This document shows, piece after piece, positions 9,202 through 17,939 of a stretch of 64,000 nucleotides of DNA; within the stretch, counting starts at the first letter, position 1, and every line of letters starts with the position of its first letter. The notes beneath the pieces are model-generated. The model was not told the DNA's origin. It was given only the letters and a program-made list of their open reading frames with translations, and ran no database searches. A program made the translations under genes and the position numbers. This DNA comes from Hyphomicrobiales bacterium (lineage in GTDB: Bacteria; Pseudomonadota; Alphaproteobacteria; Rhizobiales; Xanthobacteraceae), in assembly GCA_003169835.1 (NCBI GenBank), contig PNAI01000050.1, positions 62,001-126,000 on the forward strand, given 5' to 3'.

Positions 9202-9888
9202 ATGAATTCTGCGCGCGCAAGTTACATCGCCGATTTCGCCGGTCGGGCAACTCTCGTGGCATTTTTCGGTTTTTTGACGACCAACAAAATCATGGGCGTC
9301 ATGCGGATGCTTCAAACTCCGGAAGACATACGATTTCTCGATTTCGCAGCCAACCTTGCCGGCCTCGCTTTCGTTATGCTCGTCGTGGGCATGACGATCG
9401 TGCGGCTCAAACCGCTCCGGAGCGCCGAAGGGGTCGAGCCGCGACTTTCCGCGTTGGTGGGCACAGGTCTGTCGATGGGCATTATCGCGCTCCCACAGGC
9501 CGATATCGGCGTGGCGCTGCACATCACCGCGCTGGTCTTGATTCTGGTTGGCTGGATTCTCTCAGTTTACGTTCTTCTTTGGCTTGGCCGCGCCTTTAGC
9601 ATCATGGCGCAAGCCAGGCGCCTGGTCTCGGGGGGACCGTACGCGATCGTGCGGCATCCGCTTTATCTTTGTGAAGAATTTGCTGTGCTCGGAATCGTAA
9701 TTACGCATCTATCGATTGAAGCCGTACTGATTATGGTCGTGCAGTGGCTGTTTCAGTTGCGCCGAATGGCCAATGAGGAAAAGGTGCTGCGCGAGGCGTT
9801 TCCTGAATATGAAGCCTACGCCAAGGGTACACCGAAGGTTATTCCGCGGCTGTTTCCGAAACTCAGCCTGGGGCATGCTCAATCTTAA
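9202..9888 (+). CDS. isoprenylcysteine carboxyl methyltransferase (ICMT)-like membrane protein
   Basis: The start is at MNSARASY, with AAAGGAA 10 bases upstream; the longer ORF-track start overlaps the previous gene. The 228-residue product has five hydrophobic segments and the C-terminal fold of ICMT/phospholipid methyltransferases: SGGPYAIVRHPLYLCE, then RRMANEEKVLREAFPEYEAY and TPKVIP. These residues bind SAM at the membrane face. Bacterial members methylate lipids or small isoprenoid-like substrates; which one is unknown. Its position right after the hydroxylase gene suggests that both modify the same lipid. Confidence 0.82.
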   Translation: MNSARASYIADFAGRATLVAFFGFLTTNKIMGVMRMLQTPEDIRFLDFAANLAGLAFVMLVVGMTIVRLKPLRSAEGVEPRLSALVGTGLSMGIIALPQADIGVALHITALVLILVGWILSVYVLLWLGRAFSIMAQARRLVSGGPYAIVRHPLYLCEEFAVLGIVITHLSIEAVLIMVVQWLFQLRRMANEEKVLREAFPEYEAYAKGTPKVIPRLFPKLSLGHAQS

Positions 9889-10547
9889 GCCGTTTGATTC
9901 GTGCAAACCGGGCCCTTTTTAGCGCGCGCGTGTAAACCGAACGCTCGCTCCCACCAAATAACGGCGGCAAAGGGATAAGGGATATTGCATCTCGTGTCGT
10001 GGAATTCACTGCCGCGGTAAATAAAACCGCGAGCTAACGCGTCAAAATTAGAAGCGTTTGATCTGACCAAGCATTTTGTCAGTTTGAATTTCACCTTCCG
10101 CATCGCAATCGCGAAACGACGCCCATTGATCCGGGTGCGGCATTCGTTAACGGTGCCATTTCAGCTGGACTAGAAATTAACAGTTGCAGCGAGCGGGGGT
10201 GAGTTTGAGTATAGCGAAATAGCATTCGTTAATTCTGTCAAATGAAAAAGAATATGGACACAAAATATTCTTCGGTCATCATCGTTACTGATTGTATTCG
10301 TACACGGTCCGGGCGAGAGGTCCTGTATATTAACTGTCATATACGAAGTCTTACAAAAGAGTTTTCAATATCTGCGCATAAACTTGATTTGCGTTGACTA
10401 ACCTAATTTTGACTATAAAATTTAAGTATCAACGATTATAGCTCTTCGTCGTATCGAGGACCGTTGATGAAGGGGGACTCGCTTTGAGTGGTGCGGCGTA
10501 TATCGCAGTCGAACAGTGGAACTGTTAATTCGCCAACGGGGAACTCA
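9889..10547. other. AT-rich intergenic region upstream of the Flp pilin gene
   Basis: About 660 bp without a convincing gene. The only listed ORF (9885-10103, minus) has no recognisable family or good ribosome site. The last 350 bp are strongly AT-rich and contain the promoter candidate at 10394-10421. Such long upstream regions are usual for highly expressed flp genes. Confidence 0.6.
10394..10421 (+). promoter_or_regulatory. candidate sigma70-type promoter for first Flp pilin
   Basis: TTGACT and TAAAAT are separated by 16 bases in the AT-rich region, leaving a leader of about 120 bases before the pilin ATG. This is pattern recognition only; the leader length and start point are untested. 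Confidence 0.35.
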
Positions 10548-10736
10548 ATGACAAAATCTTTGAATTTGATCAATCGATTTATCGCCGACGAGGATGGAGC
10601 AGCTTTGATTGAATACACCGTCCTTCTTGGGATCATGCTGATCGCCGTTATCACGACCATCATCGCGGTCGGCAATTGGGTCGGCCTTCAATGGACGTCC
10701 TTGAACAGCGGTCTCGCCACCGTTCCCGCCCCTTGA
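10548..10736 (+). CDS. Flp/Fap-type pilin, copy 1
   Basis: A 62-residue type IVb pilin starting at MTKSLNLINRF after GGGGAACTC; the ORF-track start at 10488 is too long. It shows the Flp pattern: a short basic leader, DEDGAALIEYTVLLGIMLIAVITTI with the conserved Glu five residues into the mature part, then the hydrophobic assembly helix. CpaA would cleave before the hydrophobic stretch. Copy 2, 1.1 kb downstream, is almost identical over the hydrophobic part at DNA level too, which points to recent duplication or gene conversion. It should be the major pilus subunit exported by the downstream Tad machinery. Confidence 0.93.
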   Translation: MTKSLNLINRFIADEDGAALIEYTVLLGIMLIAVITTIIAVGNWVGLQWTSLNSGLATVPAP

Positions 10737-11849
10737 CGGACTCTTGTCAAGTCGTCCAGGCGAGGTGTTGAGTAGCGCGCTCTGGGCGAATGTTGCGGTT
10801 GACCGCGAGCGGTATTTGAAGCGCGTGGCAAGAGTGTGCCGACCGTCGTTCCGATCCGCGGCATTTCTTGCGATTTGGCGCCGATGCTTCTTGCCGGATG
10901 CCGACACGGCACTGCAGGTATCGTCGGACGGTTCCGCGATTGACCGTTTCCAAATTTCCCATCTGCGCGTCCATTGCGGCCTTTTTTGCGGCGGCTGTCC
11001 GCATCAACATGGACGCAGTCTTGAAGCGGGCTCTGGCAGGAACCCAAAGGGGAGGCCGATCTGAGTATGACCGGTCGAACTCCTCAGGTGATCAGGGGAG
11101 GGCGAAATCATGCGAGCGGCACGATCCTGTACGATCGAAAACGCAGGTATCCACAGGGTTATCCACAATGCCGTGGATGCCAAATGGCACGACGTAAAAC
11201 GCATGCGCCCCCACAATCTCGAAAATGGGTAGATTTCTGCGGAGCTGTTGGATGCCCTTGCCCCGCGGGTCGTCGTTCGTGCCGCTGAAGCGTACCGCAA
11301 CTCAAAAAATGCATCGGCGTGTCAAAGATAACGGCGACGCCACGGTCTTTTCCAATCCAATCAAAGCACCAGGAAAGTCGAACGTTCAAAGCCTTTCAAC
11401 GGCCGCGGAACAAGATCGAAAATTCTGCTTCTGCGCCAGGAGATGCTGTCGTCACAGCACGCGCAACAGTTTAACACGCCGATCTACTGGTCATCGCTGA
11501 ATTCGCCAGCGTGCGAAGCGCGATTGACTAACAATTGCGCGCTTGATTGCGTTAATGATTGTGGCTCGCGCGAATAAATTAATTAATATGACGCGCTTTA
11601 TTGAATTAAACATTGAGTTGAATTCGAAATTAATCACTATTGAGTTCATCCTGTGCAAAACGCCATGTATATTAATGATTAAAGGAACTTAAACGAGTCG
11701 AATTATTGACGTAACTCAAGCTTTCAGATAATTTTACGTTATCGAAATGTGGCGCGCCGCTACCTCAATGGTGTTGCTCGCTTCTAGAGTTGCGGAATTC
11801 GCCGCAGCCGAAAAGAAACTAGTAACTAACTCGGTAACAGGAGAAGTCA
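10737..11849. other. 1.1-kb spacer between the two Flp pilin genes
   Basis: No convincing intact gene. From ATG 11109 a frame reads MRAARSCTIENAGIHRV... to a TAG at about 11229, then continues in frame as ISAELLDALAPRVVVRAAEAYR to a TAA near 11330; this could be a small conserved protein interrupted by a nonsense codon, but I cannot name it. Two TATCCACA motifs (11148 and 11160) sit inside it. From 11520 on the DNA is strongly AT-rich and leads into the promoter of copy 2. Confidence 0.5.
11706..11732 (+). promoter_or_regulatory. candidate sigma70-type promoter for second Flp pilin
   Basis: TTGACG and GATAAT are spaced by 15 bases in an AT-rich tract, about 120 bases before the ATG, a distance similar to that in copy 1. 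Pattern recognition only. Confidence 0.35.
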
Positions 11850-12038
11850 ATGACAAAGGTTTTGAGTCTGGCCAAGCGTTTTGTCGCCGACGAGGAAGGC
11901 GCAGCTTTGATTGAATACACGGTGCTCCTCGGCATCATGCTGATCGCCGTTATCACGACCATCATCGCGGTCGGCAACTGGGTCGGTAACAAGTGGACGG
12001 CCTTGAACAGCGGTCTCGCCACCGTTCCGGCTCCTTGA
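11850..12038 (+). CDS. Flp/Fap-type pilin, copy 2
   Basis: A 62-residue pilin, MTKVLSLAKRFVADEEGAAL, with the same Flp helix as copy 1 and the same C-terminal end SGLATVPAP. AACAGGAG lies 8 bases upstream of the ATG. The gene is followed by a stem-loop and a strong terminator, so it is probably expressed as its own abundant transcript, separate from cpaB. Both copies keep the processing-site Glu and are probably functional prepilins. Having two nearly identical pilins next to one Tad system is common in rhizobia. Confidence 0.93.
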   Translation: MTKVLSLAKRFVADEEGAALIEYTVLLGIMLIAVITTIIAVGNWVGNKWTALNSGLATVPAP

Positions 12039-12062
12039 TCAAAAAATAAACACCTCGGTTAT

Positions 12063-12096
12063 GACTCTTTAACTGTATTGTGCAGTTGAAAGAGTC
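12063..12096 (+). other. stem-loop in pilin 3' untranslated region
   Basis: GACTCTTTAACTG and CAGTTGAAAGAGTC are near-perfect complements (13 bp with one bulge) around a 7-base loop, just after the pilin stop. There is no T run, so it is not itself a terminator. It may stabilise the mRNA 3' end or act as a transposon-like relic. Confidence 0.55.
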
Positions 12097-12123
12097 GGAG
12101 GCGCCGAGTAAATGCTGAAAAAT

Positions 12124-12164
12124 ATGGCCCCGGCCTTTACTAAACGGCTCGGGGCCATTTTTTT
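12124..12164 (+). terminator. rho-independent terminator after Flp pilin copy 2
   Basis: ATGGCCCCG and CGGGGCCAT form a perfect 9-bp stem with a 17-base loop, followed directly by TTTTTTT. This separates the pilin transcript from cpaB. Confidence 0.88.
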
Positions 12165-12307
12165 ACGCTTTTTTTCACAAGTTTATTTACCCACGATGTT
12201 ATCCATACCTTAATTCAATTATATGATTCGCGACTCAGTATAAGATATAGTCTCGCCAAGTGTTCGAGTAGAGCGTTTGATTCTTTCACCGGCAAAGGTT
12301 GGTCAAA

Positions 12308-13153
12308 GTGCGCAACAAAAGCAATTTCCTCATCCTCATGGTCGCGATTGTGATGGGAGCGATCGCCGCGTTTTTGGCGCGCTCGTTCATTCAGGGGCAG
12401 TCGCAACAAGTGGCAGTTCCGACGACGCGAACGATCGTCGTCGCGTCGTCGCCGATTGATGTTGGCGTCGTGCTGCTCGAAGATCATCTCACCGAAATCG
12501 CATGGAACTCCAGCACGCTTCCTGAAGGTGCATTTGGCAGCAAGCAAGAATTCCTCAGTGGCGCCCGTCGCTTTACGCTCGTGCCGATCGCGCGCAATGA
12601 GCCGGTACTGGCCTCGAAAGTGGCCGAATCCGGCCACGGTGGATTGCTCTCCGCGCTGTTGGACAAGAACATGCGCGCGGTGACCGTGCGCGTCGACGAT
12701 GTGAGTGGCGTGGCCGGGTTCATTCTGCCGGGCAGCCGCGTGGATGTCGCGATGATTCGGACCGAGGCGGGTGGGAGCGGGGCACCGACGAGCACCTCGT
12801 CAAACATCATTCTTCAGAACGTGAAAGTTCTCGCCACCGACCAGGTGACCGGCATGAACGTCGAGAAGGCCGCATTGGTTGCCAGGGCTGTGACGCTCGA
12901 GGTCACCTCGGAAGACGCTCAAAAGGTGCTGATCGCTGAAAAGGTGGGAAAGCTGTCCTTGATCCTGCGTCAATCCGGCGGGACCAACTCCGAAGCCCGC
13001 CGCATCACTGAGCGGGATCTGTCCAATTTCCCGCTGGAGCCTGCAAAGGCCGAAGCCAAGGAGGTTATGGCTCCGGTTAAGTCCCAAAATACGACAGTTA
13101 TCATCGTGCGTGGTGCAAAGCCCGAGGAATACTCTGTGAAGAACGGGAATTGA
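12308..13153 (+). CDS. cpaB: Flp pilus assembly protein CpaB/RcpC
   Basis: A 281-residue protein; GTG 12308 is chosen because AAAGG lies 9 bases before it, whereas the ORF-track TTG at 12299 directly abuts that site. An N-terminal membrane anchor (FLILMVAIVMGAIAAFLARS) is followed by the SAF-like domain (TRTIVVASSPIDVGVVLLEDHL, LVPIARNEPVLASKV) and the RcpC domain MRAVTVRVDDVSGVAGFILPGSRVDV. CpaB sits in the periplasm and works with the secretin, possibly on pilin modification or channel gating. It is followed by cpaC after 160 bp. Confidence 0.92.
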   Translation: MRNKSNFLILMVAIVMGAIAAFLARSFIQGQSQQVAVPTTRTIVVASSPIDVGVVLLEDHLTEIAWNSSTLPEGAFGSKQEFLSGARRFTLVPIARNEPVLASKVAESGHGGLLSALLDKNMRAVTVRVDDVSGVAGFILPGSRVDVAMIRTEAGGSGAPTSTSSNIILQNVKVLATDQVTGMNVEKAALVARAVTLEVTSEDAQKVLIAEKVGKLSLILRQSGGTNSEARRITERDLSNFPLEPAKAEAKEVMAPVKSQNTTVIIVRGAKPEEYSVKNGN

Positions 13154-13312
13154 TCAGTAGCCATCGCCGTTTCTCGGGAGTATCTGGGGTAGAGTGACCA
13201 GTGAGCTGAAGGGGTAAGAGCTGGGAGCATCTGCAAGATAAATAACAGCTATCCGCTCGGACAAAACAAAAATCGCCTGAGCGGCGGAACAAAACCCGGC
13301 GGTTCATCGTCG

Positions 13313-14962
13313 GTGACAGTGGGGGTTGCAGTGACGACTATTTTATCAGGCGAGTTGGGTAGCGGTGCCGTGCTGTTTCAAGGGCGGCAGCAGCCGCGGT
13401 TGACGCGGCTTCTTGGCGGACTAGTAACCCTCGGTATTTCCATCGCAGCGGGTCTTGGCGCGACACTCATCGATTTGCAGCCTGGACAAGCGCAGACCTC
13501 CGCACGTGCACAGTCGTCAGCCAACGCGCAAGCGCTGGCGCAATCTCGTCGGGCGCAAGACCAGGCCGAAAACGATCTCGTCCGGCAGGTGACGGTTACG
13601 GTCCACAAATCGCGTACCATCAGGCTCGACCAGCCGTTTGAAAAGGCCGTGGTCGGGGCGCCGGAGATCATCGACGCTCTGCCGACAAACAATCAAACCT
13701 TGTACCTCCAGGGCAAAAAGGCCGGGACGACCAACGTCTCGATTTTCGACAACACCGGCCGGCTGATCGAAGTCTTCGACATTTCGGTGACGCTTGATAC
13801 TGGAAGCGTGCAGCAAAGGATCCGCGCGGGCGCTGGCAGCGGCGGTATCGTCGTCTCCTCTAGCAACGCTCAGGTGGTGTTAAGCGGTGTCGCCGCCGAC
13901 GCTGCCGCGGCCGACCGCGCAGTCTCCATCGCCAAGGCGCTAAATCCGGAAGTTCCCGTCATTAACACGTTGACAATCACGGCTTCGGCCTCGCAGCAGG
14001 TGATGCTGAAGGTGCAGTTTCTCGAGGTTTCCCGTACGGCCGGCCGCGAACTCGGTGTCAATCTGTATGGCGCGAGCCCGCCGGGCTCCAACAATGGCTT
14101 TAATACTGGAAATACTGGAACTGGCGTAACCGCCGCACCGACCACCGGCACAAGTACCAGTGGCCTGCCGTTGTTTGGAGCCGCCACCACAATGTTCGGC
14201 GCGACGTCCGCGCCCTTTGGTGTCGTACTTGCCAACATCGTCAACAAAGGAACTTCAATCGACGTTATGGTCAGCGCGCTGGAAACCCAAGGGTTGGTTC
14301 GCCGGTTGGCCGAGCCCACGCTGATCGCGCTGTCCGGCGATTCCGCGAGCTTTCTGGCCGGCGGTGAATTTCCTTTTCAGGTTGCCGCTGCGGTGGGCCA
14401 AGCGCCCTCGGTTGATTTCAAGCCGTTCGGCGTGCAACTGGCGTTCCAGCCGACTGTGCTCGCCAATGGAGTCATCAACCTGCGGCTTACGCCCTCGGTG
14501 AGCGAAATCGATACAACGATTGCTGTTAATGGCACCCCAGGCCTGAGAAAGCGTGAAGCGCGGACCACTGTCGAGCTTCGTGACGGCCAGAGCTTCGCCA
14601 TCGCCGGCCTGTTGCAGGAGAATAATCGGCGCAACGTCTCGCAGCTGCCCTGGGTTGGCTCCATCCCGGTGCTCGGCGCGCTGTTCAAGAGCTCGGCGTA
14701 CCAGCAGGAGGAAACCGATCTTGTGGTCATCGTCACGCCGCACGTGGTGGCGCCGGCAACGTCGGACCAGAAACTTGCCTCGCCGCTCGATCAGCATCTG
14801 CCGAGCAACGATATCGATTTCTTCCTGCTCGGCCAGATGGAACTCCGCAAACGCTATACCGATTACGTCTCGAGCGGTGGCGCGCTGACCGGTCCATACG
14901 GTCACATGATTCGCGGCGAGGTAAGCGGCGAGAGATCAGGCGTCGTAAGAGCGAGAGACTAG
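13313..14962 (+). CDS. cpaC: Flp pilus outer-membrane secretin CpaC/RcpA
   Basis: A 549-residue secretin; several in-frame GTG codons (13313, 13319, 13331) could start it. After a hydrophobic export segment come the pilus-N domain (VTVHKSRTIRLDQPFEKAVVG), a BON-like part (VVLSGVAADAAAADRAVSIA) and the secretin core (MLKVQFLEVSRTAGRELGVNL to PTLIALSGDSASFLAGGEFP, ARTTVELRDGQSFAIAGLLQ, LPWVGSIPVLGALF and TDLVVIVTPHVVAP). It forms the outer-membrane ring through which the Flp pilus emerges. Position after cpaB is conserved in Tad loci. A Gly/Thr-rich linker of about 35 residues interrupts the secretin domain. Confidence 0.94.
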   Translation: MTVGVAVTTILSGELGSGAVLFQGRQQPRLTRLLGGLVTLGISIAAGLGATLIDLQPGQAQTSARAQSSANAQALAQSRRAQDQAENDLVRQVTVTVHKSRTIRLDQPFEKAVVGAPEIIDALPTNNQTLYLQGKKAGTTNVSIFDNTGRLIEVFDISVTLDTGSVQQRIRAGAGSGGIVVSSSNAQVVLSGVAADAAAADRAVSIAKALNPEVPVINTLTITASASQQVMLKVQFLEVSRTAGRELGVNLYGASPPGSNNGFNTGNTGTGVTAAPTTGTSTSGLPLFGAATTMFGATSAPFGVVLANIVNKGTSIDVMVSALETQGLVRRLAEPTLIALSGDSASFLAGGEFPFQVAAAVGQAPSVDFKPFGVQLAFQPTVLANGVINLRLTPSVSEIDTTIAVNGTPGLRKREARTTVELRDGQSFAIAGLLQENNRRNVSQLPWVGSIPVLGALFKSSAYQQEETDLVVIVTPHVVAPATSDQKLASPLDQHLPSNDIDFFLLGQMELRKRYTDYVSSGGALTGPYGHMIRGEVSGERSGVVRARD

Positions 14963-14993
14963 GCGTCGAAAGGCAGCAACAGGTATTTTCCAA

Positions 14994-15338
14994 ATGAATA
15001 CGATCATCCGCTTGACCAGTTTGACACTTCTGACGGCACTTGCGGCCGGCCTTGCCGGCTGCATGCATGCCGAGGATTCGATGACGCAATATATTCAGCG
15101 CACCGATAAGGTCGCGTTGGGCGCTGGCAACGCGAAGGAAGCAAACGCCGCCATTCATGTCATCGATCCCTGGCCGCGCGCGTCGGCCGATCGGCGCATT
15201 CCAGCGAACGGCGAGCGCATGGCTGGCGCGTATGAGCGCTATCGCAACGTCGATAAGCCGTCGCCGCGGCCGCTTCTGAATCCTCCGAACGTCACGCCAA
15301 GTACGAGCTCGGCGGCCGCCGCCGTCTCCTCAAAATAA
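14994..15338 (+). CDS. small Tad-locus lipoprotein
   Basis: A 114-residue protein with a lipoprotein signal peptide (LTALAAGLAGC, Cys at residue 23). The mature part contains MTQYIQRTDKVALGAGNAKEAN, then IDPWPRASADRRIPANGERM and AYERYR, a pattern I associate with small proteins found after cpaC in bradyrhizobia. It follows the secretin gene by 31 bp and may act as a pilotin-like or CpaD-like partner of the secretin. It is much shorter than classical CpaD and shows no obvious similarity to it, so the cpaD symbol is not used. Confidence 0.78.
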   Translation: MNTIIRLTSLTLLTALAAGLAGCMHAEDSMTQYIQRTDKVALGAGNAKEANAAIHVIDPWPRASADRRIPANGERMAGAYERYRNVDKPSPRPLLNPPNVTPSTSSAAAAVSSK

Positions 15339-15530
15339 GCGGCCCGACGACTCAAGTGCTTTTGTGTGTGTGTCTGCAGCTGAAGGATGGGGAGCTGGGA
15401 GGCGGAACTACGTGTTCGCGCGCAGCCACATTAAACACACGATTGGACGACGCGCGATCGTTTGATCAGATATCTTGTTTGGCCATATACCCGCGTAGCT
15501 ATCCCAGTCCGTCGGGCAGTGGCGCGGCTT

Positions 15531-15614
15531 AGAGCATCATCCCGAAAAACTTGCCCTCGAACTTGGTTCGGGGGTGGGAGCCGGTTTTTGGAAAAGATCA
15601 CGCTGCAACTAAAG
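15531..15614. repeat. degenerate dispersed repeat
   Basis: AGAGCATCATCCCGAAAA, then about 25 unrelated bases, then GGGAGCCGGTTTTTGGAAAA and GATCACGCTG. This looks like the same AGAGCATGATCCGGAAAAG-type repeat as at 3983, broken by a short insertion. Confidence 0.4.
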
Positions 15615-15893
15615 AACACGATTCCGAAAAACCTGCTCTCGGCCACATGACCCGCAGGTGCTAGCCAGTTTTCGGCGATGTTTCATGCTCGAGGAAAAAA
15701 GCGGCAGCCAGCTTTGATTGCATCAAACCGAAGAGCTCAAAGCAAGTCTCTTTGGAAAGAGCGCGTAGGACGCTCGCCCTTGCCGCACGCTCTCGACTTC
15801 CGCCGGCGCCGAAAGGGGAAGGGCACGTCCACGCGCGACGTGAGTTTAAAGTCGCTTGGCAGTGCAGGATGGCCAGTTGAGCGTACGTCGTCG

Positions 15894-15977
15894 CTACGAG
15901 CAATTACGAATGTTCTGAATTCTCGCGGCATTCACGCTGCTCGCGGTGAAAAATGGGCCTCCATTCAGGATCATTGA
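15894..15977 (+). pseudogene. serine-recombinase C-terminal remnant
   Basis: The short stretch LRAITNVLNSRGIHAARGEK matches the conserved C-terminal motif of large serine recombinases/resolvases (LN.RGI.TARG..W). No catalytic N-terminal domain is present upstream, so this is at most a relic of a mobile element that once sat in the Tad locus. The match is short. Confidence 0.35.
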
Positions 15978-16453
15978 TATTGTTTGGCGGCACTAAGAGG
16001 GTCCCCAGAATTGGGGAGAAGAGTTGCTCACGGGTTGTGGAGCTTATCAGGATGGCAGACGCGCCGACTGCAAAGCACTTATGAAAATGACTGAAGCTGC
16101 AATCTTAGCTGTCGATGTCTACAACTGGCACGTTTCACACCTGCTGCCACATCCGCTTTGTTGTCGCGATCGGGGGTAAACCGGACATAACGACCCCACT
16201 GCGACATTCATAGATGGTGTATAGCGTGGTTGTGCGAGTGACGTCATCGGGCCATGACGGACGAACGAAGGCATGTTGCGTCCTCGACCCTCACCTAAAG
16301 TTTGGCGAATCTATGCAGCGTAAAACACAGGAACTCGGCCTTGAGAGCGTCCCTCAGAATATCGCTACCAAATGTATTCCTCGCCAGTTGCAAAATAAAT
16401 TGAGATCATATCGCTACGAGGGTGATAGCTACCTGGCTGGACTCGAACCCAGC

Positions 16454-17680
16454 TCAAGACTTCGCTCCAAAGAGATAGCGCCGGGTCTCCGGGTTTTCCT
16501 TCCGCCACATGACATTGTCCAAGAAGTAGTGGTGGACGTTGATGAAGGTCCAAAAACAAAAATAGAAAAGCGTCGGACCAAAGATTTCCGAATCATAATT
16601 GATCGTGTGGCCAAGCCATTCGGGCAGACCCAAGAAACCGAGAAAGCCGAGCGCCACAGCGAGAAGAAGGAACAAGATGAAGCGCAGGTTGGCGATGCTG
16701 GGCAACAGATGGGCCAGGCGGTCGCCGGCCGGTCGCACGTCGGCGCCTGATTGCGCGCGCGATCGGTTGATCTGGTAACGCCAGACCACCACCAGGTATT
16801 GCAGGGAGTGAAAGGCCGGCACGATCAACAGATAGGTCGGATTGAGTTGCGCGAAGACCATCCACGCGTAAAGCGTGGTCGCATAGGCCAGCAGGCCGTT
16901 CCACGGCAAGCGCCAGCTCTCGGCTTGGCCTTTGCGGACCAGCATGCCGAGGAAGACGATGGTGCTGGCGCCGGCGGCGGTAATCGCTGCGGCCAGGAGC
17001 CAGCCGGGCACTTCGAATGCGTAGTAGGCGAGACCCCAGAGGTTCAGCTCCGAGACTTGGTTGTTGGCAAGCAGCCAGGAGAGAAACCAACAGGCATAGG
17101 AGTTTGCCAACAGCACCTTTTTCTCGGGCGCGGAGAAGAAGCGCCGCTTCAACACGGCGTCGAGCATCGCCATACCGTAGCCCTGCTTGGCGTAGTGCCA
17201 GCCGACGAGGAAAAGCATTGCATTGCCGGCGTAGCCCAGGACGTGCGGGTCGCGGGCGAGCACGCTACCGGCGAGGAAGCCAGCCAAGAGCGGTGGCACG
17301 ATCACACCGGCGAAGACGTAGCGCCGCCTGAGTTCCGGATCGAAAGTGTCGCCGAAGGCCTTGCCGCGAAATCCGCTGTAGAAGATTTGGTAGGAATGCG
17401 CGAAATGCGGATAGTTGATCACGGTTGCCACGACCAGCCACACGATTCCGGTGCCGGTTCCCATTGCCTCGCTCTGCACAAAAAAAAGCAGCACTACGAG
17501 TGCGATCAGCGAGCCGCCGCTCAGGCACATGAAATCGACGAGCGGGTGAAAGAGCCAACCTTCGAAGCGCTGCGTGGCCACTGCCAGGCGAGCGGTTCGG
17601 AGCCTCGACGTATCAATAGGCGATACGATTGCCGCTGAGGACGGCTGCAAACGTTCGCTTTTTTGTTGCTCTATAATCAT
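16454..17680 (-). CDS. His-rich polytopic membrane protein of unknown function
   Basis: A 408-residue protein with about nine to ten hydrophobic segments. Histidine-containing motifs lie near membrane ends: INYPHFAHSYQIF (about residue 90), GWHYAKQGYGMAM (about 160), AFHSLQYLVVVWRY (about 295) and FINVHHYFLDNVMWR (about 385). The spacing HFAH, HYAKQ, FHSLQY, HHYFLD suggests a buried metal site of the kind seen in integral-membrane oxygenases, but no named family is recognised. It lies between the cpaB-cpaC and tadG-tadE units on the minus strand and is not a known Tad component. A 150-bp AT-rich stretch lies upstream. Confidence 0.75.
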   Translation of the reverse strand: MIIEQQKSERLQPSSAAIVSPIDTSRLRTARLAVATQRFEGWLFHPLVDFMCLSGGSLIALVVLLFFVQSEAMGTGTGIVWLVVATVINYPHFAHSYQIFYSGFRGKAFGDTFDPELRRRYVFAGVIVPPLLAGFLAGSVLARDPHVLGYAGNAMLFLVGWHYAKQGYGMAMLDAVLKRRFFSAPEKKVLLANSYACWFLSWLLANNQVSELNLWGLAYYAFEVPGWLLAAAITAAGASTIVFLGMLVRKGQAESWRLPWNGLLAYATTLYAWMVFAQLNPTYLLIVPAFHSLQYLVVVWRYQINRSRAQSGADVRPAGDRLAHLLPSIANLRFILFLLLAVALGFLGFLGLPEWLGHTINYDSEIFGPTLFYFCFWTFINVHHYFLDNVMWRKENPETRRYLFGAKS

Positions 17681-17855
17681 CGCACCCAGAGTATCGGGGA
17701 TGAGGTTGAATTTGCAATTAACCTCGCGTGAAATTGAAATTAAGGCACTGCTAACTTTAAATCATGACGCAGGTCTTAGAATTGAGACGGTGCGCGCCAT
17801 CTGCGTAATCTTATCCGCGCGAGTATTTACATCTTAGACCATGATCGAAAAGAAT

Positions 17856-17878
17856 ATGGCCGGGACGAGCCCGGCCAT
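17856..17878 (-). terminator. terminator after tadG
   Basis: ATGGCCGGG and CCCGGCCAT form a perfect 9-bp stem with a 5-base loop. Read on the minus strand it is followed by ATTCTTTTC, a weak U tract, and it lies 60 bp after the tadG stop. Confidence 0.65.
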
Positions 17879-17939
17879 GACGCAGTTGGGAGAAATCTTC
17901 GAAGGCCGTACGACCAAAAGTTCGCTGGTTGAGCGGGTC

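Larger units (their letters stand above)
15339..16453. other. 1.1-kb region with degenerate repeats and relics
   Basis: No intact gene is supported. It contains the dispersed repeat at 15531 and the recombinase-like remnant ending at 15977. The rest (15980-16450) shows no recognisable family; the listed ORF 16214-16750 overlaps the C-terminus of the opposite membrane-protein gene and is judged a shadow. Confidence 0.5.

Noticed and set aside
9885-10103. 72-residue minus ORF after the ICMT-like gene
   Set aside because: Overlaps the end of the ICMT-like gene and shows no conserved pattern.
16430-16466. tRNA-like 3' end: CTGGACTCGAACCCAGCTC on the plus strand resembles a T arm on the minus strand
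   Set aside because: The T stem does not pair in the standard register and no acceptor, D or anticodon arm is present; it also lies at the end of the His-rich membrane-protein gene.
16751-17638. 295-residue plus-strand ORF opposite the His-rich membrane protein
   Set aside because: Composition (Asp/His/Arg-rich, no hydrophobic core) is that of an antisense shadow; the minus-strand frame has clear membrane segments.
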